From positions 1 to 16,879 of the forward strand of contig CAZSBS010000089.1 of the NCBI GenBank assembly GCA_964605095.1: a DNA stretch of 16,879 bases, in the 5' to 3' direction. The notes beneath the pieces were generated by a model, which was given only the letters and a program-made list of their open reading frames with translations, did no database searches and was not told the DNA's origin. The stretch comes from JAUWQU01 sp964605095. GTDB taxonomy: Bacteria; Planctomycetota; Phycisphaerae; SM23-33. The translations under genes and the position numbers were made by a program. This document shows, one piece after another, positions 1 to 6,346 of this stretch (position 1 is its first letter; the number at the start of each line of letters is the position of its first letter).

Positions 1-688
1 TGTCCGACGTGGACGTGTCGGAGTCAACCGTGATGGCGTTGAAGCTCCGCCGGCCGGCGTGGACGAGCGCTTTGTGGAGGTCCGCCGGGGCTACGCATGC
101 GTCGGTGGTTATCAGCGCGATCATCGTCGCCATCGACGGGGCGATCATGCCCGAGCCCTTGACGATTCCGGCGACGGTTACTTTCTTTCCGCCGATCCGC
201 ATCTGGACGACGGCGGACTTCTCCCGCGTGTCGGTGGTCATTATTCCTCGAAGTGCGGCAACGTCGCTGGTTTGTCCCAGCCGGGCCGCCGCGGCGGCTA
301 TGCCCGCGCGGACCTTGTCCATCTGCATGTGATGGCCGATGATCCCCGTCGACGCCACGAGGATCTTCTCCGCCTCGCAGCCCAGCAGTCGCCCGGTCAG
401 GCGGGCCATGGCCTCGGCGTCGGCCAGGCCGCGGGCGCCGGTGCATACGTTGGAGCATCCGCTGTTGACGACGATGCCGCGCGCCTTGCCGTAGCCGCGA
501 GGCATGATCTGCCGCAGCCAGAGCACGGGCGCGCCGACGACCTGGTTGGTCGTCGTCATGATCGCCGCAGACGCCTCGGCAGTGCAGGCAAGGATAGTCA
601 AATCCTCCTGGCTGGTGGACTTGATCCCGCAATGGACGGCTCCGGCTGAGAATCCGCCAGGCAACGTGATGTGACGAATTGTGCTCAT
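1..688 (-). CDS. argJ: Glutamate N-acetyltransferase / ornithine acetyltransferase ArgJ, C-terminal part missing (window edge)
   Basis: ArgJ moves the acetyl group from N-acetylornithine to glutamate, the recycling step of cytoplasmic arginine synthesis; some members also use acetyl-CoA. The visible 229 residues cover the N-terminal (alpha) half and the start of the beta half. Seen motifs are NSGCSNVCTGARGL (75-88), the oxyanion-type VASTGIIG (111-118), KGSGMIAPSMATM (177-189) and ITVDSDTSTSD at the cut. Thr188, between Ala187 and Met189, matches the self-cleavage site and nucleophile of the family. The start ATG shares one base with the argC stop (TAATG), which points to translational coupling. 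The usual length is near 400 residues, so roughly 170 residues lie outside the window. Whether the enzyme is mono- or bifunctional cannot be told from this part. Confidence 0.96.
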   Translation of the reverse strand, partial: MSTIRHITLPGGFSAGAVHCGIKSTSQEDLTILACTAEASAAIMTTTNQVVGAPVLWLRQIMPRGYGKARGIVVNSGCSNVCTGARGLADAEAMARLTGRLLGCEAEKILVASTGIIGHHMQMDKVRAGIAAAAARLGQTSDVAALRGIMTTDTREKSAVVQMRIGGKKVTVAGIVKGSGMIAPSMATMIALITTDACVAPADLHKALVHAGRRSFNAITVDSDTSTSD

Positions 689-1746
689 TAGTATAGTCCC
701 GCCGTCTCGTCCAGGCCGAACATGACGTTCATGTTCTGCACGGCCTGGCCGCTGGCGCCCTTGATGAGGTTGTCCAGGGCGCTGAAGAGGATCGCCTGGC
801 CCTTTGCGGCGCGGGCGGCCAGGTCGCAGAAGTTCGTGTGGGCAACGTACTTCGTCGCCGGCAGCACGTCGGTTCGTACGCGCACGAAGGGCTTTCCGGC
901 GTACGCTGCCTGGAGGCACTCTGTCAGTTGCTTTTCCGTGACGTTGCCAATTGGCCGGGCGTAAATGCTGCACAGCATGCCGCGGTCCATCGGGCACAGG
1001 TGCGGCTGGAACAGCACCTCCACGTCCCGGCCGGTGAGGTCGGAAAGCGTCTGCTCGATCTCGGGCATGTGGCGGTGATTGCCCACGCCGTAGGGCTCGA
1101 AGTTCTCGTTGCGGTCGGGGTAGTGAAACTTCTGGTGCGGCTTTCGCCCGGCCCCCGAGACTCCGCTGACGGCGCTGCAGATAATGCCCGTCGGCTCGAC
1201 GAGCCCGGCCTTGATGACGGGAGCCAGGGCAAGGGCCGTGCAGGTGGGATAGCAGCCGGGGTTGGCGATCAGCCGGGCCGTGCGGATGGCGTCGGCGTGG
1301 AACTCCGGCAGGCCGTAGACCGCCTCGGCCAAGTGCTCCTTGTCGGTGTGGGGGCAGTACCACTTTTCGTACACTGCCGCGTCACGTATTCGATAGTCTG
1401 CCGACCAGTCGATGACCCGCAGGCCTACGTTCAGCAGGGCGGGCACATATTCCATCGCCACCTTGTGCGGTACGCAGAGCATGGCCAGGTCGGCCCCGAG
1501 GCCCGCCAGCCGGCCCGGCTGAAAGAGTTCCTGGCTGAGCGTGCAGAGCTTTGACAAATGCGGGTAGAAGCCCTCCATGGGCCCAAGTTCGTCGGGTGGC
1601 CCGAATACCCCCACCAGTTCGGCCTGGGGATGCCTCGCGAGGATCTTGACGACCTCGAAGCCGGTATACCCGCTGCCTCCGACGAGGACGACCCGAATCT
1701 TTTTGCCGCTGTTGTCGGTATTGCCGCTGTTGCTGACGGTGACCAT
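688..1746 (-). CDS. argC: N-acetyl-gamma-glutamyl-phosphate reductase ArgC
   Basis: ArgC reduces N-acetylglutamyl-5-phosphate to the semialdehyde with NADPH, the third step of arginine synthesis. The 352 residues fit the family length (about 345). The dinucleotide-binding loop GGSGYTG is at 23-29, the catalytic cysteine is C165 in ANPGCYPT, the HRHMPEIEQ block is at 224-232 and HLCPMDRG is at 249-256. I chose the ATG at 1746 because a GGGAG Shine-Dalgarno sequence lies 11 nt upstream. An in-frame ATG at 1764 (six residues longer) has no such site. The frame stays open far upstream only because it runs antisense through rpsI. The gene follows the rpsI terminator, so it needs its own promoter (none recognised) or terminator readthrough. 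It is coupled to argJ downstream. Confidence 0.96.
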   Translation of the reverse strand: MVTVSNSGNTDNSGKKIRVVLVGGSGYTGFEVVKILARHPQAELVGVFGPPDELGPMEGFYPHLSKLCTLSQELFQPGRLAGLGADLAMLCVPHKVAMEYVPALLNVGLRVIDWSADYRIRDAAVYEKWYCPHTDKEHLAEAVYGLPEFHADAIRTARLIANPGCYPTCTALALAPVIKAGLVEPTGIICSAVSGVSGAGRKPHQKFHYPDRNENFEPYGVGNHRHMPEIEQTLSDLTGRDVEVLFQPHLCPMDRGMLCSIYARPIGNVTEKQLTECLQAAYAGKPFVRVRTDVLPATKYVAHTNFCDLAARAAKGQAILFSALDNLIKGASGQAVQNMNVMFGLDETAGLY

Positions 1747-1788
1747 TTCCCATGAGTCTCCCATGAAAGCAAAGCCGGTGCGAAATAT

Positions 1789-1833
1789 GAAAACACAAAA
1801 GCGGCCCCAGCGCCTCTCGAAGCGCTGGGGCCG
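1789..1833 (-). terminator. Intrinsic terminator after rpsI, before argC
   Basis: A perfect 12-bp GC-rich stem (1802-1813 with 1822-1833) and an 8-nt loop are followed on the minus strand by the T-rich run TTTTGTGTTTT. It lies 24 nt after the rpsI stop and 43 nt before the argC start. It separates the ribosomal-protein unit from the arginine genes. Partial readthrough, making it an attenuator, is possible because no clear argC promoter follows it. Confidence 0.85.
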
Positions 1834-1856
1834 GCGTGTTAGTTTCGAAAAGCCGC

Positions 1857-2390
1857 TTAACGCTTGGAGAACTGGAAGCGACGGCGGGCGCCGCGCTGTC
1901 CATATTTCTTGCGCTCTTTCATGCGGGCGTCGCGAGTCATCATGCCCTGGTCGCGAAGGGCGCCTTCGACCTCTGGTACGGCCTTGGTCAGCGCCCTGGC
2001 GAGTCCCATGACCACCGCGCCGGCCTGGCCGACGTATCCGCCGCCGTCGACGTTGACGTAGATGTCCCAACTCTTGAGCATCTTGGCCGCCTCGAGCGGG
2101 CCGAGGATCACCTGGCGGTCCCGCTCGTGAGTGAAGTAGGCGGTCGCCTCACGCTTGTTGACGATGAACTTGCCAGTGCCCGGCCTGATGCGCACGCGGG
2201 CTACGGCCGTCTTGCGACGCCCCGTGCCCCAGATGAACTGCTTGCCCGGGGCAAGCTGCGGGGCCGGCTGGCTGGCGACCTGCGTTTCCTCGGCCGCGGC
2301 GGCCTCGGCAGCCACTGCCTCGGGCGATGCTGGCGCGGCGGCCTGGGCGTCGGACTCTTCCTGCGGAGCGTTTACCTGTTCTTCTGCCAT
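1857..2390 (-). CDS. rpsI: 30S ribosomal protein uS9 with acidic, alanine-rich N-terminal extension
   Basis: uS9 is a small-subunit protein whose C-terminal tail reaches the P-site tRNA. Residues about 50-177 match the family: WGTGRRKTAVARVRI (54-68), VNVDGGGYVGQAGAV, and the basic end GARRRFQFSKR with the terminal Lys-Arg. Residues 1-48 are an added segment rich in Ala, Glu, Gln and Pro, so the 177-residue product exceeds the usual ~130. Two ATGs compete. AGGA at 2401-2404 is only 1 nt from the ATG at 2399 but 10 nt from the ATG at 2390, so I take 2390. The gene lies 88 nt after rplM on the same transcript, the classic rplM-rpsI pair. The function of the extension is unknown. Confidence 0.97.
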   Translation of the reverse strand: MAEEQVNAPQEESDAQAAAPASPEAVAAEAAAAEETQVASQPAPQLAPGKQFIWGTGRRKTAVARVRIRPGTGKFIVNKREATAYFTHERDRQVILGPLEAAKMLKSWDIYVNVDGGGYVGQAGAVVMGLARALTKAVPEVEGALRDQGMMTRDARMKERKKYGQRGARRRFQFSKR

Positions 2391-2400
2391 CGATGACATT

Positions 2401-2478
2401 TCCTAAACAACTGCCAAAAAAAGCTAAAAAAGCTAAGAAAAAGCTAAAACATGCCAAAAACTCTGAAACGGTCGTCCG
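2401..2478 (-). repeat. A/T-tract repeats in the rplM-rpsI intergenic gap
   Basis: The gap contains three copies of (A)AGCTAA on the plus strand, at 2421, 2430 and 2441, embedded in A-tracts that recur roughly every 10 bp. The rplM-rpsI transcript reads it as repeated UUAGCUUUUU just upstream of the rpsI ribosome-binding site. It could act as a U-rich leader for translation of rpsI, or as bent DNA. No gene fits here. Confidence 0.5.
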
Positions 2479-2910
2479 TCAGACTTCCAGATTCTCGGGC
2501 TGCTGGGCCTGGTGGGGATGCTCGCTCCCGGCGTAGACCTTCAGCTTGGACAGCATGCTCACGCCGAGCTTGCTCTTGGGAAGCATCCGCCTGACGGCCT
2601 CGCTGACGACTTTCTCGGGCTTCGTGGCCAGCATAACCGCCAGCGTGACCGAATGGAGGCCGCCGGGATACTTGGTGAACCGCTGGTATGTCCGCTGGGC
2701 GGGCTTGTTGTTGCCCGTCACGCGAATCTTGGCCGCGTTTATCACCACCACGTACTCGCCACTGTCCACGTTGGGCGTGTACTGCGGGCGATGCTTGCCC
2801 ATCAGTACCATCGCGATCTGCGTCGCGGCCCGGCCGAGCACCTTATCGGCCACGTCCACGACGTACCACTTCTGATCGACCTCGCCCGGCTTTGCCATAA
2901 ACGTCTTCAT
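2479..2910 (-). CDS. rplM: 50S ribosomal protein uL13
   Basis: uL13 is an early-assembling large-subunit protein. The 143-residue product matches the family length (about 142). Seen family features are WYVVDVADKVLGRAAT near the N-terminus, the block YPGGLHSVTLAVML, then AVRRMLPKSKLG and the C-terminal LKVYAGSEHPHQAQQPE. The ATG at 2910 is chosen because AGGT at 2921-2924 lies 10 nt upstream. The open frame extends upstream without conserved sequence. It is the first gene of the rplM-rpsI unit, under the promoter at 2975-3002. Confidence 0.97.
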   Translation of the reverse strand: MKTFMAKPGEVDQKWYVVDVADKVLGRAATQIAMVLMGKHRPQYTPNVDSGEYVVVINAAKIRVTGNNKPAQRTYQRFTKYPGGLHSVTLAVMLATKPEKVVSEAVRRMLPKSKLGVSMLSKLKVYAGSEHPHQAQQPENLEV

Positions 2911-2956
2911 ATTAACATTCACCTGTCTGCTATTATCCGCTATACGTCTTGAAACC

Positions 2957-2969
2957 GCTCTTAAAGAGC
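2957..2969. promoter_or_regulatory. 13-bp palindrome at the start of the rplM transcript
   Basis: GCTCTTAAAGAGC is a perfect 6-bp inverted repeat around one base. It sits where the promoter at 2975-3002 would place the transcription start, so it is either an operator or a small hairpin at the 5' end of the rplM mRNA. The function is inferred from position only. Confidence 0.4.
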
Positions 2970-2974
2970 CGCAC

Positions 2975-3002
2975 ATTATGACACATACGGCGGCACTGTC
3001 AA
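2975..3002 (-). promoter_or_regulatory. Sigma70-type promoter of rplM-rpsI
   Basis: On the minus strand, TTGACA (consensus -35, plus positions 2997-3002) is followed by a 16-nt spacer and CATAAT (-10, 2975-2980). Transcription would begin near 2968, leaving a leader of about 58 nt before rplM. Confidence 0.8.
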
Positions 3003-3180
3003 CAGCATATTCTGCCGCCAAATGGGAAAACTGCAAGAATCCTGCCCGGGACAACGGCGGCACAATGCCTGCCCTGGTCGCCGCAATCCGGCGGAAGACG
3101 CGGCATCATCCGGCAGCATGACGAGTAAGATATTATTTTATAGGACGTTATATCCAAAGCCAGCCTGGTCGGAGCAGGCA

Positions 3181-3289
3181 GGGGCTTGGATACCGGGTTG
3201 GCTACCGGGGCGGCTGCATCTGCCGGGCGGGCGCCGCGGTGTTTCCGGGCGGCGGGGGCTTGAATACCGGCAGGGGGGTGGCTATAAGG
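3181..3289 (+). repeat. Imperfect direct repeat overlapping the rhaB promoter
   Basis: GGGGCTTGGATACCGGG (from 3181) recurs as GGGGCTTGAATACCGG (from 3255), 74 bp apart. Each is followed by a (G)TGGCTA block. The second copy holds the -35 box and leads into the -10 box of the rhaB promoter. The first copy is about six bases shorter internally and lacks a -10 box. It may be a duplicated regulator site. Confidence 0.55.
3260..3288 (+). promoter_or_regulatory. Sigma70-type promoter of rhaB
   Basis: TTGAAT (3260-3265), a 17-nt spacer and TATAAG (3283-3288) form a good match. The predicted start near 3295 gives a leader of about 54 nt ending in the rhaB ribosome-binding site. An AT-rich patch at 3127-3153, further upstream, holds no matching box pair. 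I see no gene between 2911 and 3348. Confidence 0.7.
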
Positions 3290-3348
3290 TACCCACGCCG
3301 AACGGTTCATCAGGCCCGATAGTTCCGACAGCAAAGGAGATTCTTCTC

Positions 3349-4845
3349 ATGGGCGACCGGCATCAATTTCTCGCGGTGGACCTCGGGGCCGAGAGCGGCA
3401 GGGGGGAGATCGTCACGCTCGCTGACGGCAAGGTGAGCATGGAAGAGATTCACCGTTTCCCGACCCGCAACGTCCAGTTGGGCAAGACGCGGTACTGGGA
3501 TTTTCCAGCCATCTACGCCGAGGTGGTCGAGGCGATGAAGATCTGCTCGGCCCGCGGCGTCAGGCCGGCGTCGGTGAGCATCGACACGTGGGGGGTGGAC
3601 TTCGGCCTGCTGGGCGCCGACGGCGCCTTGCTCGGCAACCCCGTGCATTACCGCGACGCTCGGACCGACGGCATTCACGCCCACGCCTCGCGGATAATGC
3701 CGATCGCGGACATTTTCATGGCCACGGCTCTGCACACGATGCCGATCAACTCGCTCTTCCAACTGCACGCGATGCAGGTAAAGCACTCGCCGCTGCTGGA
3801 GCTGGCCGAGACGTTCCTGATGATACCGGACCTCCTGGCGTACTTCCTGACAGGCGTCAAGGCGTGCGAACTGTCGATCGCGCAAACGTCGCAACTTATT
3901 GGCACGGACTGCAAATGGTCCGAACACATTATCGGACGTTTCGGCCTGTCCAGGTCGATGTTCCCAAAGCTTATCGAACCGGCCAGCGTTATCGGGCCGA
4001 TGACGCCCGAAGTGGCCGCCCTTACCGGCATGGGCGACGTGCCCCTGGTTGCCTGTGCCGCCCACGACACCAGCGCCGCCGTCGCGGCCGTGCCCGCCGC
4101 CGGGGATGACTGGGCCTTCCTGAGTTGCGGCACGTGGAGCATTCTCGGGCGGATGGTGGACAAGCCCGTCGCCACGCGGGCCTGCTACGAGGCGGGCTTC
4201 ACCAACGAGTACACCTACGGCGGCTGGTACCTCGCCAGGAACATCCTGGGCCTGTGGCTCGTCCAGGAACTGCGCCGCAAGTGGGATACGCCGGCCGACC
4301 CGTGGGACTACGTGCGGATGACGGCAGAGGCTGTCAAGGCTGCAGCCGCCGCGAAGGCGGGCGGGCCGCTCGTGGACGTTTCCGACCCGCGTCTGCTTGC
4401 CCCGGCCGACATGGAAGCCGCCCTGATGGAGATGATCGCCGAGACCGGCCAGGCCACGCCGCAAGGCCGCGGCGAATTGCTGCTCTGCGTGCTGGAGTCG
4501 CTGGCGCTGGAATACGCATGGGGCCTGGACATGATCGAGAACCTGAGCACTGCCAGGCCGGGCAGGCTGTACATCGTCGGCGGTGGGATCAAGAACAAGC
4601 TGCTGTGCCAGCTCACCGCCAACGCCTGCGGCGTCGAGGTGCTGGCAGGGGCCGACCAGTGTACGGCCCTGGGCAACGCACTCGGCCAGGCGCTGGCCCT
4701 GGGCATCCTGGCCAGCCGCGACGAGATCCGCCAGGTCATGCGCGACTCCTCGGAAATCGCCGCCTACGAGCCCAAGGACCAACCCGCCTGGCAAGCCAAA
4801 CGCCAGCAATACGCCAAGCTCCAGGGCTCCAAGACGTGGCATTGA
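3349..4845 (+). CDS. rhaB: Rhamnulokinase (FGGY family carbohydrate kinase)
   Basis: RhaB phosphorylates L-rhamnulose at O1 with ATP in the cytoplasm. Rhamnulose-1-phosphate is then split to DHAP and lactaldehyde. The 498 residues fit the family. The N-terminal FGGY domain starts with AVDLGAESGRGE (9-20) and holds SIDTWGVDFGLL (77-88). CAAHDTSAAV (236-245) carries the expected catalytic base D240. LSCGTWSILG (258-267) and YIVGGGIKNKLL (408-419) belong to the ATP-binding domain. A strong AAAGGAGA (3333-3340) lies 8 nt before the ATG, so the longer frame upstream is not used. Isomerase, aldolase and transporter genes are absent nearby. The two glycosidases at 11.1-16.8 kb could supply its sugar. 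Other FGGY kinases such as fuculokinase are less likely, given the DTWGVDFGLL and AHDT motifs. Confidence 0.93.
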   Translation: MGDRHQFLAVDLGAESGRGEIVTLADGKVSMEEIHRFPTRNVQLGKTRYWDFPAIYAEVVEAMKICSARGVRPASVSIDTWGVDFGLLGADGALLGNPVHYRDARTDGIHAHASRIMPIADIFMATALHTMPINSLFQLHAMQVKHSPLLELAETFLMIPDLLAYFLTGVKACELSIAQTSQLIGTDCKWSEHIIGRFGLSRSMFPKLIEPASVIGPMTPEVAALTGMGDVPLVACAAHDTSAAVAAVPAAGDDWAFLSCGTWSILGRMVDKPVATRACYEAGFTNEYTYGGWYLARNILGLWLVQELRRKWDTPADPWDYVRMTAEAVKAAAAAKAGGPLVDVSDPRLLAPADMEAALMEMIAETGQATPQGRGELLLCVLESLALEYAWGLDMIENLSTARPGRLYIVGGGIKNKLLCQLTANACGVEVLAGADQCTALGNALGQALALGILASRDEIRQVMRDSSEIAAYEPKDQPAWQAKRQQYAKLQGSKTWH

Positions 4846-4850
4846 AAAAG

Positions 4851-5275
4851 AACGGCGGAACCAGGAAAAAAAGAAGCGGAACCAGGAACCCGGAAAAGTA
4901 GAAACGGCTGGACCTGCAATACGACACGAAGAAGAGTTTTTGGGGCGGCTCTGCCGAACCGTTGTTATGGGCCAAGAACCGACCCCAGGGCAGCGGTTTC
5001 TCTTTCCGGGTTCCTTGTTTCCCGGCGCGCCGGGATTCGTTGTTGTCCGGGTTCCGCCGTTTCTTTCCCGGTGCCCCGCTGCCCCGCCTGCAAGGTCCGA
5101 TAATATATCTTATGTGACGTTTGGCATGGGATAACGGGCGTTTGGGGCCATTTCGCTCGATTATCTTGTGCGGCCTGGGTGCTCCGATGCTGCCATTTCT
5201 GCTTTTCCGGGTTCCCGGTTCCGCCGTTTCCTCTTCTTCTTACCGGCTACCACCCACCGGCTACTGGCTACTGCC
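4851..5275. repeat. Gene-free block of degenerate inverted repeats
   Basis: The 537 bases between rhaB and the next gene hold no credible gene. Copy A (4851-4907) contains AACGGCGGAACCAGG, an internal near-duplicate GCGGAACCAGG, and AACCCGGAAAAG. Copy C (5201-5232) is the reverse complement of the same unit without the internal duplication. Copy B (4993-5076) carries two more diverged inverted units around 5021-5034. At 5241-5273 a second family (TACCGGCTACC, then CCGGCTACTGGCTAC) matches one arm of the hairpin at 6347-6450. A and C could pair across about 350 bp. Open frames here have low-complexity Phe/Lys-rich translations and are rejected. Confidence 0.65.
5021..5034. repeat. 14-bp perfect GC palindrome
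   Basis: CCCGGCGCGCCGGG is self-complementary and sits at the centre of repeat copy B, with TTTCCGGGTTCC-like and GTCCGGGTTCC-like words on either side. Confidence 0.6.
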
Positions 5276-5286
5276 GCGAAACGACC

Positions 5287-5324
5287 GCGGGCGGGCAGTC
5301 CTGTTCGAAGGACGGCTCGCCCGC
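5287..5324 (-). terminator. Long GC-rich hairpin downstream of the small-gene cluster
   Basis: Positions 5287-5302 pair with 5309-5324, giving a 16-bp stem with one mismatch and one G-T wobble and a 6-nt loop. It lies 59 nt after the stop of the gene at 5383-5676 on the minus strand. The T-run that follows is short (GTTTCG), so it may be a weak terminator or a transcript-stabilising structure. Confidence 0.5.
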
Positions 5325-5382
5325 TGAGGTTGCGTACCTGCTGTCGCGGCGGCGGTTGTGTGGTCGTTCAGCGGCTGCCGGA

Positions 5383-5676
5383 CTACCGGCCGGCCCGGAA
5401 CGCGGCACCCACGTCTATCGAGGTGCCAAGGGTAAGTTGGTTCGTGTTGATGTTCGGGTAATACAGGTTGAGCTTGCCGCTGGTGATGTCCAGGACGTAA
5501 ACGAAGTCCGTGTCGGCGTCGTACTGGCCGCTGGCCATGATGTAGTCGCCGGCGCTGCCGACGCCGCTGGCGTAGGCGGGCTGCTCTGTGTAGAGCCAAC
5601 CGGCTACCAGGAGGCTGCTGAGGATTGCCGCTGTCATAAGGAGCATGACGATGGTTATGTTCTGTGTTTTCTGCAT
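5383..5676 (-). CDS. Small membrane-anchored protein of unknown function, paralogue of the neighbouring gene
   Basis: I do not recognise a named family. The 97-residue product has one N-terminal hydrophobic segment (about residues 8-27), giving a signal anchor or signal peptide (a possible cleavage site follows PAYASG). A soluble beta-rich part with GDYIMASGQYDADTDFVYVL (43-62), then DITSGKLNLYYPN, follows. The next gene upstream has the same layout (NYIMVTG ... VWLLDLKTRKLGAW). The shared pattern YIMxxG(x)nLDxxxxKL resembles one blade of a beta-propeller, but that is only a resemblance. The start at 5676 has GGAG 10 nt upstream. It follows its paralogue by 26 nt, so co-transcription is likely. 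The protein probably faces the outside of the cytoplasmic membrane. Confidence 0.8.
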   Translation of the reverse strand: MQKTQNITIVMLLMTAAILSSLLVAGWLYTEQPAYASGVGSAGDYIMASGQYDADTDFVYVLDITSGKLNLYYPNINTNQLTLGTSIDVGAAFRAGR

Positions 5677-5702
5677 GGTGGCGTATCTCCGTGTCGGAAA
5701 GG

Positions 5703-5975
5703 TTATTTTTTGCCGAAGTCGGTCGTCAGGATGCGGCCGGTGTACGGAACGAGGATCTTCCTGGTCCGATCGAAACGCCAGGCGCCGAGCTTTCGAGTCT
5801 TGAGGTCCAGCAGCCAGACCGCCTCGAAGCTGGATTCGACGCGCCCGGTGACCATGATGTAGTTGTTGGCGCCTCGCTCGGTCTGGGCCTGGGCCTTGGT
5901 GGCGTTGAAGTTGACCAACACCGCCACCAGGAGGATGTTGATACACACCAGTGCGACAATGAGTGCTTTTTTCAT
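5703..5975 (-). CDS. Small membrane-anchored protein of unknown function, tandem paralogue
   Basis: A 90-residue protein with a hydrophobic N-terminal segment (about residues 4-22) preceded by Lys2-Lys3. A short domain follows, with NNYIMVTGRVESSFEAVWLL (37-56), then DLKTRKLGAWRFDRTRK, ending in a basic tail GKK. It matches the downstream gene in order and spacing of hydrophobic and glycine positions, so an old tandem duplication is the simple explanation. The ATG at 5975 has GGGAG 7 nt upstream, a strong site. The 116-nt gap to the upstream small gene has a GCGA-loop hairpin (6032-6049) but no clear promoter. The function is unknown. A surface-anchored or pilus-like role cannot be tested here. 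Confidence 0.8.
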   Translation of the reverse strand: MKKALIVALVCINILLVAVLVNFNATKAQAQTERGANNYIMVTGRVESSFEAVWLLDLKTRKLGAWRFDRTRKILVPYTGRILTTDFGKK

Positions 5976-6091
5976 TTCCGTTCTCCCGTGCCAGCCTTTT
6001 CGGCCGGGCCCTTTTATCCTGTTATCCTACGGCACGCCTCGCGGCATGCACCTATGCTGCTGACACCCGAATACGCGATCTCTTTGGGGGC

Positions 6092-6298
6092 CTAGTCGCC
6101 CTTCGCCCGTTCGGGTTTCCTAAAGGCCACGACGCAGACGCCCGCAATCGCCACGGCCGAGCAGGCCATGGCCAGCCAGGGCATGGAGCCCGCAATGGCA
6201 GGTGCGTCGGTCTTCGCCAAGGCACAACTCACGGGTCCGGCGAGCAGACTCGCAAGGCCCGCGAGAACCGAAACCGGGAACGTCTTCATTCTCGTCAT
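6092..6298 (-). CDS. Small protein with signal peptide and C-terminal membrane anchor, unknown function
   Basis: The 68-residue product has a basic start (MTRMK), a hydrophobic stretch ending in CALA near residue 28 (a plausible signal peptidase I site), and a second hydrophobic segment at about 40-59. It ends in the positively charged tail RKPERAKGD. After cleavage a peptide of roughly 40 residues would remain, almost all of it membrane helix. I do not recognise a family. A TATAAT box at 6307-6312 puts the predicted RNA start within about 3 nt of the ATG at 6298, so this could be a nearly leaderless message. The alternative ATG at 6289 (65 residues) also lacks a strong ribosome-binding site. 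It heads the three-small-gene cluster. Confidence 0.6.
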   Translation of the reverse strand: MTRMKTFPVSVLAGLASLLAGPVSCALAKTDAPAIAGSMPWLAMACSAVAIAGVCVVAFRKPERAKGD

Positions 6299-6306
6299 GA
6301 CATGAA

Positions 6307-6334
6307 ATTATACTCGTCGCCAAACGGAAAGCAA
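6307..6334 (-). promoter_or_regulatory. Promoter of the 68-residue membrane-protein gene
   Basis: On the minus strand a perfect TATAAT (plus 6307-6312) is preceded by a 16-nt spacer and a weak -35, TTGCTT (6329-6334). The predicted start is around 6300-6301, right at the coding sequence. Confidence 0.6.
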
Positions 6335-6346
6335 TCATCATTAGTG

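Noticed and set aside
1747..2070. Upstream extension of the argC frame
   Set aside because: It runs through the terminator and the rpsI coding region in another frame; family homology begins near 1700.
3022..3348. N-terminal extension of rhaB
   Set aside because: The promoter and a strong ribosome-binding site lie inside it, and the kinase motifs begin right after the ATG at 3349.
3310..4842. 510-residue minus-strand open frame
   Set aside because: Exact antisense shadow of rhaB, with no recognisable motif and a biased His/Arg/Gly composition.
4736..4975. 79-residue Phe-rich minus-strand open frame
   Set aside because: It is translated from the degenerate GGAACC repeats and the antisense end of rhaB.
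6032..6049. Hairpin with a GCGA loop as a terminator
   Set aside because: The 7-bp stem is present but no T-run follows on either strand. It may just be leader structure.
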